DNA of 64,000 nt from the NCBI RefSeq assembly GCF_020711235.1, contig NZ_JAJFAV010000001.1, positions 62,001-126,000 of the forward strand, in the 5' to 3' direction. This stretch comes from Hymenobacter sp. 15J16-1T3B. Lineage in GTDB: Bacteria; Bacteroidota; Bacteroidia; Cytophagales; Hymenobacteraceae. The translations under genes and the position numbers were made by a program. This document shows positions 31,708 through 38,490 of this stretch, in pieces. The notes under the pieces were generated by a model, which was not told where the DNA came from, did no database searches, and saw only the letters and a list, made by a program, of their open reading frames with translations. Positions within the stretch are counted from its first letter, which is position 1. The number at the start of each line of letters is the position of its first letter.

Positions 31708-31804
31708 TGTTTTTATACAGAGGCGTGGAGAGACTGGCTCCGGGAAGCGCCGGCAACCATCGGGAAAGTCCCGAACGGTGCCAATTCCAGATCATATAAA
31801 AACA
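31708..31804 (+). ncRNA. SAM-I (S-box) riboswitch
   Basis: P1 is a perfect 10-bp helix (TGTTTTTATA 31708-31717 with TATAAAAACA 31795-31804). The conserved S-box core is present in order: AGAGGCG, GGAGAGACTGGCTC, GCGCCGGCAACC, a P3 hairpin TCGGGA/TCCCGA, then GGTGCCAATTCC. GCAACC and GGTGC have the spacing expected for P4 and ligand binding. SAM-I riboswitches bind S-adenosylmethionine and lower expression of downstream genes. Here it precedes the APS reductase gene and, nearer, a Cys-rich small reading frame. No classical U-tract terminator follows P1, so control of translation or Rho-dependent control is more likely. Confidence 0.9.
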
Positions 31805-31840
31805 CCGCTTGTCGTGAACTTCGACTTCACCCCCCGCGCA

Positions 31841-31933
31841 ATGATGGCTGGCCCCGCTGCTCCGCAGCTGGCTTCCTACGGCTTCGACAACGGCTGTTGC
31901 TGTTGTATGCCGATGCGCCGCGCGTGTTGTTGA
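31841..31933 (+). CDS. Candidate Cys-rich leader peptide (poly-Cys uORF)
   Basis: A 30-codon frame with ATG at 31841 and TGA at 31931. The product starts MMAGPAAPQLASYGFDNG and ends CCCCMPMRRACC. Six of the last twelve codons are Cys (TGT TGC TGT TGT, then TGT TGT) and two are Met. It lies 36 nt after the SAM-I riboswitch and about 200 nt before the APS reductase start in the same transcript. An in-frame GTG at 31814 could extend it by nine residues. The codon cluster is what is expected of a leader peptide whose translation stalls when charged Cys-tRNA is low. Translation has not been shown; the inference rests on codon content and position. Confidence 0.6.
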   Translation: MMAGPAAPQLASYGFDNGCCCCMPMRRACC

Positions 31934-31981
31934 GGCTGTAGTACGACCTCCCGTTCCCGTTCTGCTGGAAACGCCCGACAA

Positions 31982-32011
31982 CTAAGCGCCAAGCCCTTGC
32001 GCGCCGCTTAG
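31982..32011 (+). promoter_or_regulatory. Hairpin between the Cys-rich frame and APS reductase gene
   Basis: CTAAGCG (31982-31988) and CGCTTAG (32005-32011) form a 7-bp stem with a GC-rich interior that can pair further. No U-tract follows. It could be part of the leader's regulatory folding. Confidence 0.35.
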
Positions 32012-32131
32012 CCGTGTCTGGCCCCGTCGCTTGAGCTTGTCTCGCCCCCGGGGTCATCCAGCTTCCCCTTCCTTTCTACTCTCCGACGCCGTCCGCGCTG
32101 GTTGCGCGGCTGGGTCACAGCCTTATTGCGC

Positions 32132-32887
32132 ATGTCGACGCTTATCGATGCCCAGGTGGCGCAACTCCGGCAGCAAATTGCCGGCGCCGATGCCTTGGAT
32201 ATCCTGCGCGCTGTAGCGGCCGAATTCGGCGGCAAAGCCACATTTTCCACCTCTTTCGGGCTCGAAGATCAGGTAATTACCCACCTGATTTTTGCCCACG
32301 ATTTACCCATCGAAGTATTCACGCTCGACACCGGTCGGAATTTCCAGGAAACCTATTCCACCTGGAGCAAAACCGTGCTGAAATACGGCAAAACCATCCG
32401 CGCCTATTACCCCAATCAGGACGAGGTGGCCGCGCTGGTGGAACGCCAGGGTCCCAACGGGTTCTACGAAAGCGTGGACGCCCGCAAGGCCTGCTGCCAC
32501 GTGCGCAAAGTGGAGCCGCTGAGCCGCGCCCTCACCGGCAAAGCCGCCTGGGTCACGGGCATCCGCAGCGAGCAGTCGGCCAACCGCACCGGCATGCACG
32601 CGGTGGAGTGGGACGCCAACTACCAGCTGTTCAAAGTCAACCCGCTGCTCGACTGGACCTGGGAGCAAACCTGGGCGTTCGTCCGCGAATACAGCATTCC
32701 GCACAACCCGCTGCACCTGCAGGGCTTCGTGAGCATCGGCTGCGCGCCGTGCACCCGGGCCATCAAGCCGGGCGAAGACTTCCGCGCCGGCCGCTGGTGG
32801 TGGGAAGATCAATCGGCCAAGGAGTGCGGCCTGCACCACACCGCAGCCCCGGCGGAGGCTTCGGCCGCCGTCATTACCGCACATTAG
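32132..32887 (+). CDS. cysH: Assimilatory APS reductase (CysH family, iron-sulfur type)
   Basis: 251 residues from the ATG at 32132. PP-loop fold with the STSFGLEDQV motif near residue 48. The paired and spaced cysteines KACCHVRK and IGCAPCTRAI are the [4Fe-4S] ligands of APS reductases; enzymes that use PAPS lack them. The redox-active Cys is in the C-terminal KECGLHH. The enzyme reduces adenosine 5'-phosphosulfate to sulfite with thioredoxin. It is the first gene of the sulfate-assimilation locus, under a leader with a SAM-I riboswitch and a Cys-rich frame. No APS kinase gene is seen, in agreement with direct APS use. Confidence 0.95.
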   Translation: MSTLIDAQVAQLRQQIAGADALDILRAVAAEFGGKATFSTSFGLEDQVITHLIFAHDLPIEVFTLDTGRNFQETYSTWSKTVLKYGKTIRAYYPNQDEVAALVERQGPNGFYESVDARKACCHVRKVEPLSRALTGKAAWVTGIRSEQSANRTGMHAVEWDANYQLFKVNPLLDWTWEQTWAFVREYSIPHNPLHLQGFVSIGCAPCTRAIKPGEDFRAGRWWWEDQSAKECGLHHTAAPAEASAAVITAH

Positions 32888-32993
32888 AACGTCATGTCGA
32901 GCTTGTCGAGACACCTCGCGTGCTGATGTGGGATAGTAAGCTGATGATTGATTTACTATCCGACGAGATGTCTCGGCGGCGCTCGACCTGACG
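32886..32993. repeat. Intergenic inverted-repeat element (copy E)
   Basis: Left arm AGAACGTCATGTCGAGCTTG and right arm ending GCGCTCGACCTGACG, with an inner pair GGATAGTAA/TTACTATCC. It lies between cysH and cysD inside the sulfur locus. Confidence 0.7.
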
Positions 32994-33110
32994 AGCTGCC
33001 GGGGCCGCCCCGCAAGCTCCGATTCCACTCCGCGCTCCTACCGCATTCCCCGCTTTTCCTGACTTCCTCACAATCGGCCCGAAACGGCCGAACAGGCACC
33101 CTTTTGCCGT

Positions 33111-34025
33111 ATGCCTACGCTCCCCCGCTTAGATTATCTTGATCGGCTCGAAGCCGAAGCCATCCACATCCTGCGCGAAGTGGCCGGGCAGTTTCAGCGC
33201 CCCGCCCTGCTATTCTCGGGCGGCAAAGACTCCATTGCCCTGGTGCGCCTGGCCCAGAAAGCCTTCCGCCCCGGCAAGTTCCCCTTCCCGCTGGTGCACA
33301 TCGACACCGGCCACAACTTCCCGGAGGTGCTGGCCTTTCGCGACCAACTGGCCGCCGAGCTGAGCGAGCAGCTGATTGTGCGGCGCGTGGAAGACACCAT
33401 CAAGCAGCGCGGGCTGCGCGAGCCGGGCGGCAAGTTCCCCAGCCGCAACGCCCTGCAGACCTACACCCTGCTCGACACCATCGAGGAATTTGGCTTCGAC
33501 GCCTGCATCGGCGGGGCGCGGCGCGACGAGGAAAAGGCCCGGGCCAAAGAGCGCATCTTCTCGGTGCGCGACGAGTTTGGGCAATGGGACCCGCGCCGGC
33601 AGCGCCCCGAGCTCTGGAACATCTACAACGGGCAGATTCAGCCCGGTGAAAACGTGCGCGTCTTCCCGATTTCGAACTGGACGGAGCTGGACGTGTGGAA
33701 CTACATCCAGCGCGAGAACATCCCGCTGCCCAGCATCTACTTCGCTCACGAGCGGCGCTGCGTGGTGTTGCCCTCCGGCCAGCTGCTGGCCGTGACCGAA
33801 CACCTCACGCTGGACGCTACGGACGAGCTGACGACCCGGCAAGTGCGCTTCCGCACCGTGGGCGACGCCACCTGCACCGCCGCCGTGGAAAGCGACGCAG
33901 CCACGCTGGACGCCATCATCGAGGACATCCTGCAGGCCAAAGTCAGCGAGCGGGGCGCTACCCGGCTCGACGACCGGATTTCGGAAACCGGCATGGAAGA
34001 CCGGAAGCGCAACGGCTATTTCTAA
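33111..34025 (+). CDS. cysD: Sulfate adenylyltransferase subunit 2 (CysD)
   Basis: 304 residues, the usual length. The PP-loop SGGKDS (within LLFSGGKDSIALVRLAQKAF, about residues 32-37) binds ATP. Family motifs FPLVHIDTGHNFPEVLAFRD, IGGARRDEEKARAKERIFS and FPISNWTELDVWNYIQREN are intact. With CysN it makes adenosine 5'-phosphosulfate from sulfate and ATP. It is followed by cysN after a 102-bp gap with an inverted repeat. Confidence 0.97.
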   Translation: MPTLPRLDYLDRLEAEAIHILREVAGQFQRPALLFSGGKDSIALVRLAQKAFRPGKFPFPLVHIDTGHNFPEVLAFRDQLAAELSEQLIVRRVEDTIKQRGLREPGGKFPSRNALQTYTLLDTIEEFGFDACIGGARRDEEKARAKERIFSVRDEFGQWDPRRQRPELWNIYNGQIQPGENVRVFPISNWTELDVWNYIQRENIPLPSIYFAHERRCVVLPSGQLLAVTEHLTLDATDELTTRQVRFRTVGDATCTAAVESDAATLDAIIEDILQAKVSERGATRLDDRISETGMEDRKRNGYF

Positions 34026-34107
34026 GTGGTGAAGTTGTGAAAGGCAAAGTTGCGAATAACCATAACCCGCACACAACCCGCCATTTACAGCTTCACAAAC
34101 TCACCAC
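34026..34107. repeat. Intergenic inverted repeat, second class (cysD-cysN)
   Basis: GTGGTGAAGTTGTGAA (34026-34041) opposes CTTCACAAACTCACCAC (34091-34107) with two or three mismatches. Low-complexity GTGA-type arms, unlike the GTCATNCTGAG family. Confidence 0.45.
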
Positions 34108-34127
34108 TTCCCAATCTCACCTTTGAC

Positions 34128-35399
34128 ATGGACCTTCTCCGATTTATCACCTGCGGCAGCGTCGACGACGGCAAGAGCACGCTGATTGGCCGCCTGCTCT
34201 ACGACTCCGACGCCGTGTCCTTGGACGTGCTGGCGGCCCTGGAAGAGCAGAACCGCACCTCCGCCGCCGGCACCGTGGACCTGGCGCTGCTCACCGATGG
34301 CTTGCGCGCTGAGCGCGAACAGGGCATCACCATCGACGTGGCGCACAAGTACTTTACCACGCCGCGCCGCAAGTTCATCATCACCGACACACCCGGCCAC
34401 GTGCAATACACCCGCAACATGGTCACGGGCGCCTCCAATGCCGATTTGGCCATTGTGCTGGTGGATGCGCGGCAGGGTGTAGTGGAGCAGACGCGGCGGC
34501 ACAGTATCGTGGCGGCCCTGCTGGGCATCCGGCACTTCGTGCTGGCAGTCAACAAGATTGACCTGGTGGGCTATTCCGAGCAGGTGTTTCGCGACATCGT
34601 GGCCGACTACGCCGCCGTGGCCGACCAGCTGGGCCTGCGGCAGGTGGTGAGCATTCCGATTAGCGCCCTGAACGGCGACAACGTGGTAAAGGCCTCCGCC
34701 AATCTGCCCTGGTACCAGGGCCCGAACCTGCTGGCCCACCTCGAAACCGTGGACGTGAGCCGCGAAGCCAGCACCGACGCTGGCCGCTTCCAGGTGCAGT
34801 ACGTCATCCGGCCCCAGACCGCGGCGCTGCCCGACTACCGCGGCTACGCCGGCCGCATTCAGAGCGGGGTGTACCGCGCGGGCGAGAAAGTGGTAGTGCT
34901 GCCCGCCGGCATCGAAACCACGCTGGCAGCTATTGAAATAGACCAGCAGCCGGTGTCGGTAGCCGTGGCCCCGCAGGCCGTAGTGCTGCGCCTCGCCGAC
35001 GACGTGGACGTGAGCCGCGGCGACACCATAGCTCCGCTAACCCAGGCGCCGGAACCCACGCGGGAGCTGGAAGCCACGCTATGCTGGATGGAGGAGCGCG
35101 CCCTGCGCCCCGGCCGCAAGCTGCTGGTGCAGCACCACGCCGCCAAAACTAAGGCCGTGGTGCAGACCATCATGTCGAAGACGGACATCCAGTCCTTCAC
35201 CCAGCAGGAGGCCAGCGAAGCCCGGCTCAACGACATTGTGCGGGTGCGGCTGAAAACCGCTGCGCCGCTGGCCGCCGACACCTACCAGCAAAACCGCACC
35301 ACCGGCGCCTTCGTGCTGCTCGACGAGCAAACCGGCGCCACCCTGGCCGCCGGCCTGATCGAGCAGACGGCCTTGGTAGAGCCCGAATTTGAGATTTAA
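34128..35399 (+). CDS. cysN: Sulfate adenylyltransferase subunit 1, GTPase (CysN)
   Basis: 423 residues from the ATG at 34128 (MDLLRFITCGSVDDGKSTLIGRLLYDSD). GTPase motifs: G1 GSVDDGKST, G2 region REQGITIDVAHKYF, G3 DTPGHVQY, G4 NKIDLV. EF-Tu-like beta domains follow to the C-terminus. There is no fused APS kinase domain, in agreement with the APS-reducing CysH. GTP hydrolysis drives sulfate adenylation by CysD. Confidence 0.96.
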   Translation: MDLLRFITCGSVDDGKSTLIGRLLYDSDAVSLDVLAALEEQNRTSAAGTVDLALLTDGLRAEREQGITIDVAHKYFTTPRRKFIITDTPGHVQYTRNMVTGASNADLAIVLVDARQGVVEQTRRHSIVAALLGIRHFVLAVNKIDLVGYSEQVFRDIVADYAAVADQLGLRQVVSIPISALNGDNVVKASANLPWYQGPNLLAHLETVDVSREASTDAGRFQVQYVIRPQTAALPDYRGYAGRIQSGVYRAGEKVVVLPAGIETTLAAIEIDQQPVSVAVAPQAVVLRLADDVDVSRGDTIAPLTQAPEPTRELEATLCWMEERALRPGRKLLVQHHAAKTKAVVQTIMSKTDIQSFTQQEASEARLNDIVRVRLKTAAPLAADTYQQNRTTGAFVLLDEQTGATLAAGLIEQTALVEPEFEI

Positions 35400-35545
35400 C
35401 CCGCGGTATTGGGGCCGTCGGGCCCGGTACCGGTGAGGCCCTGCTGCCCGCGGGCGGCCACTTCACTCACTCCGGGGCCTTGCCGCCGCCTGGCCCGACG
35501 ACCCACCCGCTCACCGGCTGACGCAGCCGCTTTTCCTCCCTTGCC

Positions 35546-36325
35546 ATGTCCTCTTTCGTTGTTCCCCGCCTGACCGTAGTAGGTGCCGGCCCCGGCGACC
35601 CGGAGCTGATTACCGTGAAGGGCGCCCGCGTGCTGGCCGAGGCCGACGTGGTGCTCTACGATGCACTTAGCAACGCCGAGCTGCTCGACTACGCCCGCCC
35701 CGGCGCCAAAAAGGTGTACGTGGGCAAGCGCAAGGGCACCCGCGCCTACCTGCAGCAGGAAATCAACGACCTCATCGTGCTCTATGCCCGGGTGCACGGC
35801 CACGTGGTCCGGCTCAAGGGCGGGGACCCGTTCGTGTTCGGGCGGGGGCGGGAGGAAATGCTCTTCGCCCAGAGCCACGGCCTGCAGACGGCCTACGTGC
35901 CGGGCATCAGCAGCGCGGTGGCCGTACCCGGCAGCCTGGGCATCCCGGTCACGCACCGCGGCCTGAGCGAGGCCTTTCGGGTGATTACCGCCACTACGGC
36001 CAGCGGCGAACTGTCGCAGGAAGTCATCAAGGCGGCGCAGGCGCCCAAGGCCACGGCCGTGATTCTGATGGGGATGAGCCAGGTCGAGGCCATTGCCGAT
36101 GCCTACGTGCACTTCGGCCACGGGCACCGGCCGGCGGCCGTGATTCAGGACGGCACGCTGCCCACGGCCCGGCTGCTGCAAACCACCGTGGCCGAGCTGC
36201 CGCGGCGCGTGGCCGAAGCGGGCCTGACCGCGCCGGCCATTATCGTCATCGGCGAAGTCGTCGACCTGGCCGCCGCGCCGGCCGACCTGGCCCCGCAGCT
36301 GGCGCCCCTCGCGGCCGTGGCCTAA
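35546..36325 (+). CDS. cobA: Uroporphyrinogen-III C-methyltransferase (CobA/SUMT)
   Basis: 259 residues. SUMT motifs: VVGAGPGDPELITVKGARVLAEADVVLYD (10-38), LKGGDPFVFGRGREE, and PGISSAVAVPGSLGIPVTHRGLS; C-terminal MGMSQVEAIADAYVHFGH and IIVIGEVVDLA. It uses SAM to methylate uroporphyrinogen III to precorrin-2, the first committed step of siroheme synthesis. It stands apart from the dehydrogenase/chelatase module, which in this locus is fused to a transporter at 43274. Siroheme serves the sulfite reductase encoded at 41571. Confidence 0.95.
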   Translation: MSSFVVPRLTVVGAGPGDPELITVKGARVLAEADVVLYDALSNAELLDYARPGAKKVYVGKRKGTRAYLQQEINDLIVLYARVHGHVVRLKGGDPFVFGRGREEMLFAQSHGLQTAYVPGISSAVAVPGSLGIPVTHRGLSEAFRVITATTASGELSQEVIKAAQAPKATAVILMGMSQVEAIADAYVHFGHGHRPAAVIQDGTLPTARLLQTTVAELPRRVAEAGLTAPAIIVIGEVVDLAAAPADLAPQLAPLAAVA

Positions 36326-36381
36326 CCGCCGCACCTGCTCTCCCCTTCTTTTCTACGACCACCGCCTTTTCTCCAGTTCTT

Positions 36382-38193
36382 ATGTCCACGTCCGACACCG
36401 GCCAGCGCCTGCCCATAGCCTTCGACGACCACGTGCTGCGCCAGCTCGCCGGCGACTTCAGCGAACAGCAGCTGCTGTGGCTGAGCGGCTACTTCTACGG
36501 CCGCTACGCCGCCGGCAGCGGCTCCGACCTGGCCGCCGCAGTGGCCCAGGTGGCGCCGGCCCAAACGACGCCCGCCGCGGCCGGTCGGCGCCTCACGGTG
36601 CTGTATGGCTCGCAAACGGGCAACAGCAAAAAAGTGGCTCTGCAAGCCGTGGAAGCGGCCCAGCAGCGCGGGCTTAACGCTACCGCCCGCGACATGAACG
36701 ACTACCAAGGGCGGGAGCTGAGCAAGGAAGAAGTGCTGCTGGTCGTGGTCAGCACCCAGGGCGAGGGCGAGCCGCCGGTAGCGGCCGAGGAATTGCACCG
36801 GTTTCTGGGCAGCGCCCGGGCGCCCAAGTTGCCGCAGCTGCGCTACGCGGTGCTGGCCCTCGGCGACCGGAGCTATCTGCAGTTCTGCCAGACCGGCCGG
36901 GACTTCGACGAGCGCCTCGGCAAGCTAGGCGCCACTGCCCTGGCCCCGCGCGTCGACTGCGACCTGGACTTTCACGCCGACGCCCGGCAGTGGATTGCGG
37001 CGGTACTGGACGTCCTCGGCCAGCCGGCGACGTCCGCTGCGGTGAGCATCAAACGTGCGCCGGCGCCGCTGACGACCGAGGCGTACTCCCGTCACCATCC
37101 GTTGACGGCCGAGGTGCTGGAGAAGATTCAGCTCAACGGCCGCGGCTCAACCAAGGAAACCTACCACCTGGAGCTGTCCTTGGCCGGCTCCGGCCTGCAG
37201 TACGAGCCCGGCGACGCGCTGTCGGTGATTCCGACCAATTCCGAAGCCTTGGTAGAGGAAGTCTTGCGCGCCACTCAGCTCTCGGCCGATGCGCCGGTGC
37301 TGCTTAAGGGCGAGCGGCTGCGGCTGGCCACGGCCCTGACCGAGCGGCTGGAGCTGAGCACCCTCTCGCGCGACGTGCTGGAGCGCTACGCCCAGCACCA
37401 GCCGCAGCCCAAGCTGCGCGAGCTGGCCGGCGCCACGCAGCAGCTCCAGGCTTACCTCTACGGCCGCGACGCCGCCGACCTGCTGGTGGATTACCCGGCC
37501 GAACTATCGGCTCAGCAGCTGGTGGATACCCTGCGGCCGCTGCCGGCCCGGGCTTACTCCCTGGCCAGCAGCTTACTCGCCCACCCCGACGAGGCCCACC
37601 TCACCGTGGGGGCGGTGCGCTACGATGCCCACGGCCGCCGGAAGCAGGGCACGTGTTCGTGCTACCTGGCCGACCGCGTGCAGGTCGGCGACTCGCTCCG
37701 GGTGTTCGTGGAGCGCAACGAGTACTTCAAGCTGCCCCAGGACCCCAGCGCCAACATCATCATGGTGGGCGCAGGGACGGGGGTGGCGCCCTTCCGCGGC
37801 TTCGTGGAGGAACGGGCCGAGCGCGGGGCCAGCGGCCTGAACTGGCTGGTGTTCGGCAACCCGCACTTCACCACTGACTTTCTGTACCAAACCGAGTGGC
37901 AGCAGCACTTCAAGCGCGGCACTCTGGCCAAACTTCACGTCGCGTTTTCGCGCGACCAAACCGACAAAATCTACGTGCACAACCGACTCCTGGAATACGC
38001 CCGCGACGTGTACGACTGGCTCGAAAGCGGCGCCTACCTCTACGTCTGCGGCGACAAGCAGCGCCTGGCCGCGACGGTTCACAAAGCCCTGGTAAGCGTG
38101 GTGCAGCTGGAAAGCGGTGCCTCCTTGGAAGAGGCCGAAGCCTACGTGCGCGCCCTCAAAAAGCAGCGCCGCTACCTCGAAGACGTGTATTAA
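36382..38193 (+). CDS. cysJ: Sulfite reductase flavoprotein subunit (CysJ type)
   Basis: 603 residues. After a short N-terminal region (SEQQLLWLSGYFYGRY) the flavodoxin domain begins near residue 70 (LTVLYGSQTGNSKKVA, STQGEGEPP, LALGDRSYLQFC). The FAD domain has RAYSLASS and GTCSCYLADRVQVGD; the NADPH domain has MVGAGTGVAPFRGFVEERA, WLVFGNPHF and YVCGDKQRLAATVH. Electrons pass from NADPH through FAD and FMN to the hemoprotein. Placed after cobA and before a TonB-dependent receptor. Confidence 0.95.
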   Translation: MSTSDTGQRLPIAFDDHVLRQLAGDFSEQQLLWLSGYFYGRYAAGSGSDLAAAVAQVAPAQTTPAAAGRRLTVLYGSQTGNSKKVALQAVEAAQQRGLNATARDMNDYQGRELSKEEVLLVVVSTQGEGEPPVAAEELHRFLGSARAPKLPQLRYAVLALGDRSYLQFCQTGRDFDERLGKLGATALAPRVDCDLDFHADARQWIAAVLDVLGQPATSAAVSIKRAPAPLTTEAYSRHHPLTAEVLEKIQLNGRGSTKETYHLELSLAGSGLQYEPGDALSVIPTNSEALVEEVLRATQLSADAPVLLKGERLRLATALTERLELSTLSRDVLERYAQHQPQPKLRELAGATQQLQAYLYGRDAADLLVDYPAELSAQQLVDTLRPLPARAYSLASSLLAHPDEAHLTVGAVRYDAHGRRKQGTCSCYLADRVQVGDSLRVFVERNEYFKLPQDPSANIIMVGAGTGVAPFRGFVEERAERGASGLNWLVFGNPHFTTDFLYQTEWQQHFKRGTLAKLHVAFSRDQTDKIYVHNRLLEYARDVYDWLESGAYLYVCGDKQRLAATVHKALVSVVQLESGASLEEAEAYVRALKKQRRYLEDVY

Positions 38194-38219
38194 AGCCCTT
38201 GGCGAGGCTAGCGCGCAAC

Positions 38220-38409
38220 AAGAACGTCATCCTGACGAAGGAAGGACCTTGCTCGCCCCCCGCAGCGCCGCTACCCGCGAAGTGCCGACGCTGGGTAATC
38301 AGAAAGGCCAAGCGCCGCCATATCCCAACGTCAACCCACTCGCAGCTTGGACTTAACCGGCCGTGCAAGGCTCGAGTAAGATCCTTCGCGAAGGCTCAGG
38401 ATGACGTTC
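38220..38409. repeat. Intergenic inverted-repeat element (copy F)
   Basis: Left arm AAGAACGTCATCCTGACGAA and right arm ending AAGGCTCAGGATGACGTTC, with an interior of about 130 bp. Between cysJ and the TonB-dependent receptor gene. Confidence 0.65.
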
Positions 38410-38490
38410 GATGATTGAAGTCACGCTGCCGCTCTGTCCGCTTACTGCGCCCACCGCTTCCATCCTCTCTCCTTAGCCGAACCCGTGATT

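Noticed and set aside
31622-31981. Minus-strand frame of 119 codons covering the riboswitch leader
   Set aside because: It is antisense to a recognised SAM-I aptamer and has low-complexity composition; not a credible gene.
32102-32131. Upstream in-frame TTG start for cysH adding ten residues
   Set aside because: The ATG at 32132 fits the family N-terminus and the added residues (MRGWVTALLR) are not conserved-looking.
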